Of a stretch of DNA of 11,324 bases, positions 1 to 7,348 are shown in pieces. Location of the stretch: positions 1 to 11,324 of the forward strand of contig CAMZHP010000082.1 of NCBI GenBank assembly GCA_947306845.1, written 5' to 3'. The notes under the pieces are model-generated. The model saw nothing but the letters and a program-made list of their open reading frames with translations, had not been told where the DNA came from and did not search any database. Positions within the stretch are counted from its first letter, which is position 1. Every line of letters starts with the position of its first letter. A program made the position numbers and the translations under genes. The DNA is from an uncultured Prevotellaceae bacterium. GTDB lineage: Bacteria; Bacteroidota; Bacteroidia; Bacteroidales; Bacteroidaceae.

Positions 1-2094
1 ATCGCCGTCATCCACGCACAGAGCAAGTTCTCCTCCGCCGGTGTCCCACGGCTCGGCATCCCCGAATTCTGGACTGATGACGGTCCGCATGGCGTGCGCC
101 CCGACGTACTGTGGGACGAGTGGGAGCAGGCTGGTCAGACCAATGACTCGTGTGTGGCCTTTCCCGCCCTCACCTGTCTAGCCGCCTCTTTCAACCCCCA
201 GATGGCGCGTCTCTATGGTGTCAGCCTCGGCGAGGAAGCCCTCTACCGCGGCAAGAACATGATTCTCGGTCCCGGTGTCAACATCAACCGCACCCCGCTG
301 GGCGGTCGCAACTTCGAGTACATGGGCGAGGACCCCTATCTGGCCAGCCGCATGGTGGTGCCCTACATCCAAGGACTGCAGTCCAACGGTGTCGCCGCCT
401 GTGTGAAGCACTACGCGCTCAACAACGATGAGGAATACCGCCATCAGGTGAACGTCATCGTCAGCGACCGCGCCCTTCATGAGATTTATCTGCCCGCCTT
501 CAAGGCCGCCGTCACCGAAGGCAAAACCTGGGGTATCATGGGCGCATACAACCTTTACAAAGGACAGCACAACTGCCACAACGACATCATGCTCAACCAA
601 ATCCTCAAGCGCGACTGGGCCTTCGACGGCGTGGTCGTCTCCGACTGGGGTGGTTGCCATGACACCGACGAGGCGGTGAAAAACGGTCTCGACCTGGAGT
701 TCGGCACCTGGACCGACGGACTGACAATGGGCAAGACCAATGCCTATGATCTCTATTACATGGCGGATGCCTACAAGAAAGGCATCCGCGAGGGCAAATA
801 CACCGAGAAGGAACTCAACGACAAGGTGCGTCGCGTGCTGCGCCTCTTCTTCCGCACCAACATGCGTAAGGACCTCGGACATGGATTCCTCTGCTCAGAG
901 AGCCACTATGAGGCTGCCCGGAAGATAGCCCAAGAAGGCATTGTCCTGCTGCAGAACAAGAACAATGTGCTCCCCATGCGGTTGGACGGCAAGCACCGCA
1001 TCCTCGTTGTCGGCGAGAACGCCATCAAGATGATGACCGTGGGCGGTGGCAGTTCATCTCTCAAGGTGCAGCACGAGATCCTTCCCCTTGACGCCCTGCA
1101 GCAATGTTGTGAGGCCGCCGGTATCACCTGCGACTATGCCCGCGGCTATGTAGGTGACACAATACAGAGTTACAACGGCGTCAATGTGGGCCGCAGCATC
1201 GCAGAGACACGGTCGGCTGAGGCGCTCCTCGAAGAGGCCGTGTCCAAGGCCCGCGGAGCAGACTATGTGGTGGTGTTCGGCGGACTCAACAAGAGCAATT
1301 TCCAAGACTGTGAGGGCCACGACCGCAAGGAATACGGACTGCCCTACGGACAGGACAAGTTGATGGAGCGCCTCTCCGAGGTCAATCCCAACCTCATCTT
1401 TGTCAATATCTCCGGCAATGCCGTCGCCATGCCTTGGAAAGACCGTGTGGCCGCCATCGTCCAGGGGTGGTTCATCGGTTCGGAGGCAGGCAACGCCCTC
1501 GCCGATGTCCTCACCGGCAAGGCCAATCCCTCCGGCAAACTCCCCTTCACTTGGTTTGCCCAACTCAACGATGTGCCTGCCCACCGCCTTAACGCCTTCC
1601 CCGGCATCTGGCGCGAGCAGCACGATATCATCGACGAGGAATACAAGGAGGGTCTCTTCATGGGTTACCGCGGTGCTGACTACTACAAGGTCAAACCCCT
1701 GTTCGCCTTCGGTCACGGCCTGAGCTACACTACATTCAGCTTGGGAAAAGTCTCTGCCGACCGCAAAAAGATGACTGCCGACGACAGCATTACCTTTACC
1801 GTCGCCGTCACCAATACCGGTAACTGCGCCGGTGCCGAAGTAGTGCAACTCTACATCAGCGACCTGAAGTCATCGCTGCCCAGACCGCGCAAGGAACTCA
1901 AAGGCTTTTCCAAGGTGTGGCTCCAACCTGGTGAGACACGTGACGTGAGCATCACCATCGGTCGCGATGCCCTCAGCTATTACGACGACCGCAGCCATGA
2001 GTGGGTGGTGGAGCCCGGTGCTTTCGAAGCCCTTGTGGGCAATGCCTCCGACCGCCTCACCAGCAAGTGGAAGTTTGAGGTAATCAAGAATTAA
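1..2094 (+). CDS. Glycoside hydrolase family 3 (beta-glucosidase/beta-xylosidase type), 5' end outside window
   Basis: This is a retaining GH3 exo-glycosidase that removes terminal beta-linked sugars from oligosaccharides, probably in the periplasm. The frame is open from base 1, so the signal peptide and first few dozen residues lie upstream; the GTG at 94 is internal because family sequence (TDDGPHG, visible residues 25-31) precedes it. The TIM-barrel domain shows VKHYALNNDE (K136, H137) and the nucleophile in VVSDWGG (D215, codon 643-645). The alpha/beta sandwich domain follows, with GGGSSS near residues 347-352 and an EGHDR loop (438-442) that probably supplies the acid/base. A C-terminal fibronectin III-like domain covers about residues 590-690 (LPRPRKELKGF). 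No PA14 insert is seen. The substrate cannot be told from sequence; nearby CE12 esterases make plant cell-wall glycan likely. The last codons lie inside a heptamer repeat array, and a DUF6377 regulator follows on the same strand. Confidence 0.93.
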   Translation: MAVIHAQSKFSSAGVPRLGIPEFWTDDGPHGVRPDVLWDEWEQAGQTNDSCVAFPALTCLAASFNPQMARLYGVSLGEEALYRGKNMILGPGVNINRTPLGGRNFEYMGEDPYLASRMVVPYIQGLQSNGVAACVKHYALNNDEEYRHQVNVIVSDRALHEIYLPAFKAAVTEGKTWGIMGAYNLYKGQHNCHNDIMLNQILKRDWAFDGVVVSDWGGCHDTDEAVKNGLDLEFGTWTDGLTMGKTNAYDLYYMADAYKKGIREGKYTEKELNDKVRRVLRLFFRTNMRKDLGHGFLCSESHYEAARKIAQEGIVLLQNKNNVLPMRLDGKHRILVVGENAIKMMTVGGGSSSLKVQHEILPLDALQQCCEAAGITCDYARGYVGDTIQSYNGVNVGRSIAETRSAEALLEEAVSKARGADYVVVFGGLNKSNFQDCEGHDRKEYGLPYGQDKLMERLSEVNPNLIFVNISGNAVAMPWKDRVAAIVQGWFIGSEAGNALADVLTGKANPSGKLPFTWFAQLNDVPAHRLNAFPGIWREQHDIIDEEYKEGLFMGYRGADYYKVKPLFAFGHGLSYTTFSLGKVSADRKKMTADDSITFTVAVTNTGNCAGAEVVQLYISDLKSSLPRPRKELKGFSKVWLQPGETRDVSITIGRDALSYYDDRSHEWVVEPGAFEALVGNASDRLTSKWKFEVIKN

Positions 2095-2116
2095 GAATTA
2101 AGAATTAAGAATTATG
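2082..2116 (+). repeat. Heptamer tandem array (AATTAAG) spanning the GH3 stop codon
   Basis: Five consecutive 7-bp units are in register: AATCAAG, AATTAAG three times, AATTATG, followed by ATTAC. The GH3 stop codon TAA (2092-2094) lies inside the second unit. The same unit type, ending in the same AATTATG-ATTAC, follows the SGNH gene stop at 10459 on the minus strand. Confidence 0.85.
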
Positions 2117-2136
2117 ATTACCTCTGCTATGCAAGG

Positions 2137-2191
2137 GTAGGGATTGGATGTATTGCGTCCGATAACGGTGACTGGATGTATCGCGTCCGAC
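2137..2191 (+). repeat. Two degenerate copies of a REP-like palindrome
   Basis: TTGGATGTATTGCGTCCG (2144-2161) and CTGGATGTATCGCGTCCG (2172-2189) are direct repeats with a 28-bp period. Both match the right half of the intact palindrome at 10333-10352 read on its minus strand, and the first copy also shares the preceding GTAGGGA. Their left arms have decayed, so neither folds well. The rest of this 147-bp gap (2095-2241) shows no TAnnTTTG promoter, so the regulator downstream may be co-transcribed with the GH3 gene. Confidence 0.7.
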
Positions 2192-2241
2192 AACGATGGA
2201 TGATAAACTGTGGTCTCGTCTGCCAACAAAGAACTATGACT

Positions 2242-3921
2242 ATGAAGTATGAACTAAAAAAATGTTTTGTGTTTGCCGTGCTCGTCCTCTTAGGGGGACG
2301 GGCATTGGCACAACACAACCTCGACTCCATCTACCGATGCCTCGATGAGGAGATAGTCCGCTTCCCACAGTATGTAGAAGCCCGTGAGCAGGAGGCCGAC
2401 AACCTGCGCGAACAATGGCAGACGGCCACCACCGACAGCGCGCGCTACCGCCTTGCATACAGGCTCTATGAGCAATACCATGCCTTTGTCAACGACTCCG
2501 CCATCCACTATCTTACCGAGTGCATCACACTGGCCGAGAAACTCAACCGACCATCCGATGCAGGCAGATGCCGAGCTCTGCTCGCACGAAGTTGCTCCAA
2601 CACAGGCATGTATGATGAGTCTCTCGCCATCCTCAGTCAAGTCAACCCTACCCTACTCGACCCTGAGGCACTGGGAAAATACTATGAGGCCAACTGCCAT
2701 GTGTACAATGAACTCGCCTACTACACACGTGTCGAAGACATGCGTCAGCACTATCAAGAAAAAGCGCAGCACTATGAGCAGTTGATGCTCGCCACGTTGC
2801 CCGCCAATTCCGACGATGCCCTGCTGCGGCGCGAGATGGTGGCCCGCAACGAAGGCAACCTGCAGGAGTCGATGGCCATCAACGACCAATGGCTCAAACA
2901 GGTGAAACGGGGCAGCCACCGCTATGCCCTCGTCGCCCTCTACCGCTACCTGGAATACATGTCGCAGAAAGACACCACCGAGATGATGTACTGGCTCTCG
3001 GAATCTGCCTTGGCTGATGTGCGCAATGCCACCATGGACCAAGGGTCACTGTGGGAGATGGCCAACCAACTGATGCTCCAAGGCGACATCGACCGGTCGT
3101 ACCGCTACATCAGTTTCACCAGCGACTGCACCAACCGCTATGGGTCACGGCAGCGCAACTCACAGATAGCCCCTCTCCTCTCCACCATCGCCAATGACTA
3201 CAAAAAGCGGAGCGAGCGCAACCGCAACCGACTCACGCACACCATCGCAGGCATCAGCATCCTCGCCCTCTTGCTGATGGCGACGCTCTTCTATGTCAAC
3301 CGACAGCGAAAACGCCTCGCAGCGGCACAGCACAACCTCAGGAAAAGCAATGACCTGCTGGCATCCGCCAACACACAATTGTCGGAGAAGAACCAGGCTT
3401 TGGAGGATGTCAACGTGCAGTTGCATGCCCTCAATGCCCAACTGGCAGAATCCAACAAAGTAAAAGAGGAGTATGTGGGACGTTTCATGCGACTCTGCTC
3501 CCTCTATATCGACAAGATGGACCAGTTCCGCAAGCGGGTCAACAAAATGATCAAGAACCATGAATACGAGGCACTCTATGACACCACAAGGGGACAAGAC
3601 TCCAAGACGCAGCAACTGGAGCAGCTCTATGAGAGTTTCGATGCCGCCTTCCTGCATCTCTTTCCTGATTTCGTCACAGAGGTGAACAAACTGCTCAAAC
3701 CCGAGGAGCAGATGGAACTGGAGAAAAACAAACGGATGAACACGGGCCTTCGCATCCTCGCCCTCATCCGCCTCGGCATCGACGACAGTTCAAAAATCGC
3801 AGAGTTCCTCAACTACAGCGTCAACACCATCTACAACTACCGCGCCCGCCTGAAGAGCAGCGCCGCCACCGACCGTGACACCTTTGAGGCACGGGTGAGG
3901 CAGATCGGACTGCCGTCATAG
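2242..3921 (+). CDS. DUF6377-type membrane-bound HTH regulator with periplasmic helical repeats
   Basis: This is a probable one-component signal transducer: a periplasmic sensor joined through the inner membrane to a cytoplasmic DNA-binding end. From ATG 2242 it has 559 residues. A signal peptide (MKYELKKC..., cleavage near ALA-Q, about residue 23) is followed by about 300 mostly helical, TPR-like residues, a TM segment at about 333-353, a strongly heptad-like coiled coil at about 354-410, and a C-terminal region matching the DUF6377 pattern (KEEYVGRFMRLC, FDAAFLHLFPDF, LIRLGIDDSSKIAEFLNYSV). The last of these resembles a LuxR/HTH helix pair at about 500-541. An in-frame ATG at 2236 is equally possible. 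The ATG at 2176 was rejected because its extra residues encode the REP-like repeat and would bury the signal peptide. Family members often lie beside polysaccharide-use genes; control of the upstream GH3 is inferred. The gene converges on the next with a 15-bp gap. Confidence 0.85.
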   Translation: MKYELKKCFVFAVLVLLGGRALAQHNLDSIYRCLDEEIVRFPQYVEAREQEADNLREQWQTATTDSARYRLAYRLYEQYHAFVNDSAIHYLTECITLAEKLNRPSDAGRCRALLARSCSNTGMYDESLAILSQVNPTLLDPEALGKYYEANCHVYNELAYYTRVEDMRQHYQEKAQHYEQLMLATLPANSDDALLRREMVARNEGNLQESMAINDQWLKQVKRGSHRYALVALYRYLEYMSQKDTTEMMYWLSESALADVRNATMDQGSLWEMANQLMLQGDIDRSYRYISFTSDCTNRYGSRQRNSQIAPLLSTIANDYKKRSERNRNRLTHTIAGISILALLLMATLFYVNRQRKRLAAAQHNLRKSNDLLASANTQLSEKNQALEDVNVQLHALNAQLAESNKVKEEYVGRFMRLCSLYIDKMDQFRKRVNKMIKNHEYEALYDTTRGQDSKTQQLEQLYESFDAAFLHLFPDFVTEVNKLLKPEEQMELEKNKRMNTGLRILALIRLGIDDSSKIAEFLNYSVNTIYNYRARLKSSAATDRDTFEARVRQIGLPS

Positions 3922-3936
3922 TTGGATATCTGAACA

Positions 3937-5061
3937 CTACATCATGTTCTTTTCAAACCATACAGCAAAAAGGGGGTCAGATATAAACAATCCATCCTCC
4001 CTCTCTTCAAGGAACTCACGCTCTATGAGTGTTTTCTTTAGTTTGGGGAAATTGGACCGGGAACCCATATTGAATTGACTTGCGACTTCCCGCTTGCCGA
4101 AATCCCTGTGATATCCGTAACAGATTGCGCGCAAAAGATTGAGTTGATAAGATGTCAAGTTGGCGGTCTGCTCCACATAGAGAGGTGATACCTGCGCGAG
4201 CGTTGCGTCCAACCCCTCATGAAACGTTTGTTCTGTTGCTTCCTTTTCAGTCATTGTCAGAACATTCCATGCCAACTGCTGTACGTAGGCCGAATAATTG
4301 TCCGCTGTGGTGCAGATTCTCTTGGCTACCTCCTCAGAAATTGTCTTGTCTGCTGTTCGGAACCGATCTCTTATGAAAGGAACCCATTTTTCTGTGGGTA
4401 TCTTACTAAGGAAAAACATATCACCAAATTGATAGAACGGCATCTTGCGGCTATAGAAAAGGTGGCTCATCAAATGTTGCTTGCTGCCAAAAAGACAATA
4501 AGATGTCTGTTGATGATGCTGCCAAACGCTGCGGATAGTCTTCTGCAGAGTCAAGGAGTCTGGCATTTCTCCTATTTGCTGGAACTCATCGATACAAACC
4601 ACTATCTGTATGCCTCGCTTGCGGGCAATCTTTTCTGGTAAGTTGAGTATCTCCTCGGGGTCATTTGAATGAGGATTTAATCCTAAAGACAAGGAGATTT
4701 CAGAGGCAGGCTCAGGACTGTATACAATTTTAGGAACCACCCCAAGCAGGAACTCCTTAGCGTTTTCAATCATTCGCTCCACCTTTGTTGCGGTTGACTG
4801 AATAACGGCTGATGCATATTTCTCGTAAAATTCAAAGGCCGTCCGACATTTGTAAATGTCCATATACACCACTTTCAAGGTATCATTTTCAGCGAGACTC
4901 TTGACTTTCTTCACCAAAGATGTTTTGCCCATCCGACGTGGAGAAATGAGGATGGAATTGACACCGCTCTCAAAATTCAACAGAAGGCGCTTTGTCTCAA
5001 ACTCTCGGTCAGTAAAGTGTTCACCCTCTACTGACATTCCATAGATAAATGGTTTGCTCAT
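3937..5061 (-). CDS. AAA ATPase of the archaeal ATPase (PF01637-like) family
   Basis: This is a 374-residue P-loop ATPase of a group that is common and often multicopy in Bacteroidales and of unknown physiological role. The N-terminal FTDRE box (16-20) is followed by Walker A PRRMGKTS (41-48, lysine 46) and Walker B VVCIDEFQQ (154-162, D158/E159). A FGSKQHLM stretch has the position of a sensor motif. The C-terminal third looks like a winged helix (LTSYQLNLLRAI onward) and ends in the SDPLFAVWFEKN signature usual for these proteins. No signal peptide or TM is seen, so it should be cytoplasmic. It has its own promoter at 5089-5120, with palindromes just upstream that may be operators. It is clearly paralogous to the ATPase at 7349-8479. 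Base composition is lower in G+C than the GH3 (25/60 in 4441-4500 against 41/60 in 1441-1500), which fits acquisition. A role in defence or mobile-element biology is possible but unproven. Confidence 0.9.
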   Translation of the reverse strand: MSKPFIYGMSVEGEHFTDREFETKRLLLNFESGVNSILISPRRMGKTSLVKKVKSLAENDTLKVVYMDIYKCRTAFEFYEKYASAVIQSTATKVERMIENAKEFLLGVVPKIVYSPEPASEISLSLGLNPHSNDPEEILNLPEKIARKRGIQIVVCIDEFQQIGEMPDSLTLQKTIRSVWQHHQQTSYCLFGSKQHLMSHLFYSRKMPFYQFGDMFFLSKIPTEKWVPFIRDRFRTADKTISEEVAKRICTTADNYSAYVQQLAWNVLTMTEKEATEQTFHEGLDATLAQVSPLYVEQTANLTSYQLNLLRAICYGYHRDFGKREVASQFNMGSRSNFPKLKKTLIEREFLEEREDGLFISDPLFAVWFEKNMM

Positions 5062-5088
5062 TGATGATAAATAGTTCTATTTTGCCTA

Positions 5089-5120
5089 CAAATATATTTA
5101 AAAAAACAAATGTAGACAAA
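5089..5120 (-). promoter_or_regulatory. Bacteroidetes-type promoter of the first ATPase gene
   Basis: On the minus strand, TTTG (5117-5120) is followed after 20 bases by TATATTTG (5089-5096), an exact fit to the TTTG / TAnnTTTG consensus. Transcription would start near 5082, about 20 bases before ATG 5061. A second TATATTTG at 5117-5124 overlaps the -33 box but has no -33 element at the right distance. Confidence 0.7.
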
Positions 5121-5125
5121 TATAT

Positions 5126-5145
5126 TGTTCACCAAGTGGTGAACA
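5126..5145. promoter_or_regulatory. Operator-like palindrome TGTTCACCA-N2-TGGTGAACA
   Basis: This is a perfect inverted repeat with 9-bp arms and a 2-base centre (AG). It lies five bases upstream of the -33 box of the ATPase promoter. Its half-site recurs twice in the hairpin at 5201-5235. A position next to the promoter fits binding by a dimeric regulator; the regulator is unknown. Confidence 0.6.
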
Positions 5146-5200
5146 TTAATAACATTTAACTAAATACCTTAAAATAAATGAAATAAAGAATTGTATTATA

Positions 5201-5235
5201 TGTTCACCAAATGGTGTAACACCATTTAGTGAACA
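5201..5235. promoter_or_regulatory. Long inverted repeat with TGTTCACCA half-sites (operator or terminator)
   Basis: The arms are 16 bp (TGTTCACCAAATGGTG and CACCATTTAGTGAACA) with a TAA loop and one mismatch. The left arm alone nearly repeats the 5126-5145 palindrome, which supports a protein-binding role. It also lies about 60 bases past the stop of the HhH gene, before an A/T-rich stretch, so it could terminate that transcript. The remainder of the gap 5062-5297 is A/T-rich with no small ORF I would call. Confidence 0.5.
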
Positions 5236-5297
5236 AAATACCAGCCAATGAAATCAGCGTAACTCTGCATGCTATTGAATTGAGAGCCGAGAGTACA

Positions 5298-7280
5298 TCA
5301 GAAACGCCACCTCACTTGCAATTCCAAGTCGGTTTTTGACGAGCGGTTGATTTGCTGCCATCCGGAAGAGATGTGGTCGCGGTCAAAATAATTGGTGTAG
5401 GATAGATGGGCGATGAGCATCAGCGGCCCCACATCGGCGCGGGCGGCGATGGAACCATGAATGCCCTCTCCTGAGTATGACCGGAAGGCATAGGAATAAA
5501 GCACCCCCTGTTCATACCCATAGACACGGCTATCATTGTCGTCAGTGTCAAAATACCCCACCGAACCCGTCAATCGCAACCACCGATAGGAATAGCCCGC
5601 ATTGGCTGACACCATCCACCCCATACTGTTCTCCTCCGCCACACTATATGCCCAGTCAGCCTGAGTCCCCATGCGCCATGCACCGCTTTTGAAAGACCCT
5701 CCGAGACGAGCGCGATGCGTGGTATGCGTGACAAGTGCATCGCCGGCATCATTGTCCTCCTCCCGCATTTTGATTCGATAACGGGCTGTCAGCGAGCATT
5801 TGCCCTTGTCATATTGCGCCTGCAAGAGGTTGTCCCATGCATGCGAGGCCACCCGAGCCTGAAAGGTGGGTGCAGGAAAGTACGCATAATCGCTGTAGGC
5901 AGTCAGGCGAAGGTCGCGCACAGGCTGCCACAGCACACCCAGATAGGCACCGCTCTCATTCTGCACACGGCTCCCCTCACTCAGGCTCTGCGCATGCTGC
6001 GCGTGGTATTTCATACCATAGAAACGATACAGTCCCGTCAGGGTGAGTTCGGATGATGGAGTGAAACTCACCATGTTGATGGTGGCGAGAGCGCCACAAC
6101 CGCCCGTAGCCGTCTCTCCGTGTACCGTGAACAGATGACCCGTATAACCATAGTCGACCCCTACATTCCAGAAATCCTTACCCGACGCATAGTAACGGCG
6201 GTAGCGTTGCGCCGTGTCAGGTTGCAGCGAACGGTCATACGCTGTATAAGCCGCCGTAGCCCCCAGGCGGAATCCACCAATCCGGTATCCCACATGTGCC
6301 CCAGCGGCCGTCTGCGACGCGTTTTTCTTCTTGTCCATCTCCGTCTCTGTGCGGTGATAGCCATCAGTGCGGATAGTGGCGATGGCACCGTCATCGCTCA
6401 GCGTGGCATCCAGTTTACGCCACGAGGCGTATGCACTGACCTCCACCCCTTTCGCCACCTCTACGGTGGCTCCAGCTCCCTGCAGGTAACGGGCCGCACT
6501 GCGAGATGTATGTGCTTTCAAGCCATATGCCTGTTTGCCGAGGTTGGAAAGCACCGAAAGTTTGCCCACACTAAAGCTGTTGCCCATGACGAGTCCCATC
6601 CCGAAAGCCGCCCTGTAACGTCCTACGACCAAAGTCTTGAGGCACCCCAACCGATGGGCCTCCGCATAAAAAGAATAGAAATCGTAGCCCGCTCCGTTGC
6701 GGTTGGCAAAAAACGGCTCACCGGCATCCTGCGCCCCCAGGAATCCCACCTTGAGTTGGTCGCGGTAGGTGAACTTATAGCGTAGTGAGTGGCGGTAGGG
6801 ATAGCCCAAAAACGCCCCATTGTCACCCCGCCGCTCATAAAAGGGAATATTGCCTGTCGCCATCAGTTCGTGTTGTCCGTAGCGGAGCGCCTTGCTCCAG
6901 TCCAACCGATTGGTGACGGTCTTCTCTCCGCAGACGATGAAATGGCTGAGCAAGGCTCGGGTGGTGTAGTCGATGGAAGGAATCATCGCCAACTCCCCCG
7001 CAGACTTCATGCTGCCGTAGCGATAAATATACTCCTGAATATCCTCCACCTGCTGCGAACTGAGAAAAGGCAGTTGCTCCAATTGCTCACGGGTGGCCGT
7101 GTTGATATCCAATGGCGACTCCTCCAGGTCGGTGAGCATCTCATAAGTGTCTTCCCATCCCTCGCTGTCGATATCCTCCGCTGTCGACCATTGCGACCAC
7201 AATTCCTCCCACGGCCGCTGCTCCTGGGCAATGGCAGTGACTGCCATCAGGCAAGCAAAAAACAAGAATATCTTCCTCAT
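5298..7280 (-). CDS. Outer-membrane beta-barrel protein with N-terminal ComEA-like helix-hairpin-helix domain
   Basis: This is a 660-residue exported protein. The signal peptide MRKIFLFFACLMAVTAIAQ (1-19) is followed by an acidic linker and a helix-hairpin-helix region at about 58-103. That region has the ComEA-type pattern DINTATREQLEQLP, then IQEYIYRYG and SAGELAMIPSI. The remaining ~540 residues alternate aromatic and polar residues, contain many short beta-like strands, and end in LELQVRWRF; a final Phe is typical of outer-membrane barrels. Such HhH-barrel proteins are found across Bacteroidetes and are usually left as hypothetical. The HhH points to DNA binding at the periplasmic side, but DNA uptake is only an inference, since no comEC, comF or pilus genes are present here. 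No promoter was found in the 68-bp gap to the ATPase upstream, so the two may be co-transcribed. Its G+C appears nearer the flanking glycan genes than the ATPases. Confidence 0.85.
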   Translation of the reverse strand: MRKIFLFFACLMAVTAIAQEQRPWEELWSQWSTAEDIDSEGWEDTYEMLTDLEESPLDINTATREQLEQLPFLSSQQVEDIQEYIYRYGSMKSAGELAMIPSIDYTTRALLSHFIVCGEKTVTNRLDWSKALRYGQHELMATGNIPFYERRGDNGAFLGYPYRHSLRYKFTYRDQLKVGFLGAQDAGEPFFANRNGAGYDFYSFYAEAHRLGCLKTLVVGRYRAAFGMGLVMGNSFSVGKLSVLSNLGKQAYGLKAHTSRSAARYLQGAGATVEVAKGVEVSAYASWRKLDATLSDDGAIATIRTDGYHRTETEMDKKKNASQTAAGAHVGYRIGGFRLGATAAYTAYDRSLQPDTAQRYRRYYASGKDFWNVGVDYGYTGHLFTVHGETATGGCGALATINMVSFTPSSELTLTGLYRFYGMKYHAQHAQSLSEGSRVQNESGAYLGVLWQPVRDLRLTAYSDYAYFPAPTFQARVASHAWDNLLQAQYDKGKCSLTARYRIKMREEDNDAGDALVTHTTHRARLGGSFKSGAWRMGTQADWAYSVAEENSMGWMVSANAGYSYRWLRLTGSVGYFDTDDNDSRVYGYEQGVLYSYAFRSYSGEGIHGSIAARADVGPLMLIAHLSYTNYFDRDHISSGWQQINRSSKTDLELQVRWRF

Positions 7281-7348
7281 GTTCAGAACTTAATTGTAAT
7301 GTATAAAACAAGGAAAACGACCTCATAGATGAGATACTATCAACAAAT

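Noticed and set aside
178..1848. Two long minus-strand open frames opposite the GH3 gene.
   Set aside because: The plus strand carries all conserved GH3 motifs in order, and the antisense frames show no family pattern.
3932..3949. Short inverted repeat GAACA-N8-TGTTC between the convergent regulator and ATPase ends.
   Set aside because: Arms are only 5 bp, there is no T-tract, and part of it lies in the ATPase's last codons. It is too weak to call a terminator or a relative of the TGTTCACCA sites.
5126..5235. A possible 110-bp MITE, since both ends read TGTTCAC inward.
   Set aside because: No matching target-site duplication is visible outside the ends, and an internal copy of the half-site fits operators better.
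6120..6785. A 221-codon plus-strand open frame opposite the HhH-barrel gene.
   Set aside because: It has no domain and no leader, and lies wholly within a well-supported gene on the other strand.
7321..7333. Small palindrome CTCAT-AG-ATGAG between the second ATPase and the HhH gene.
   Set aside because: Five-bp arms without a T-tract are common by chance; no terminator or promoter is claimed.
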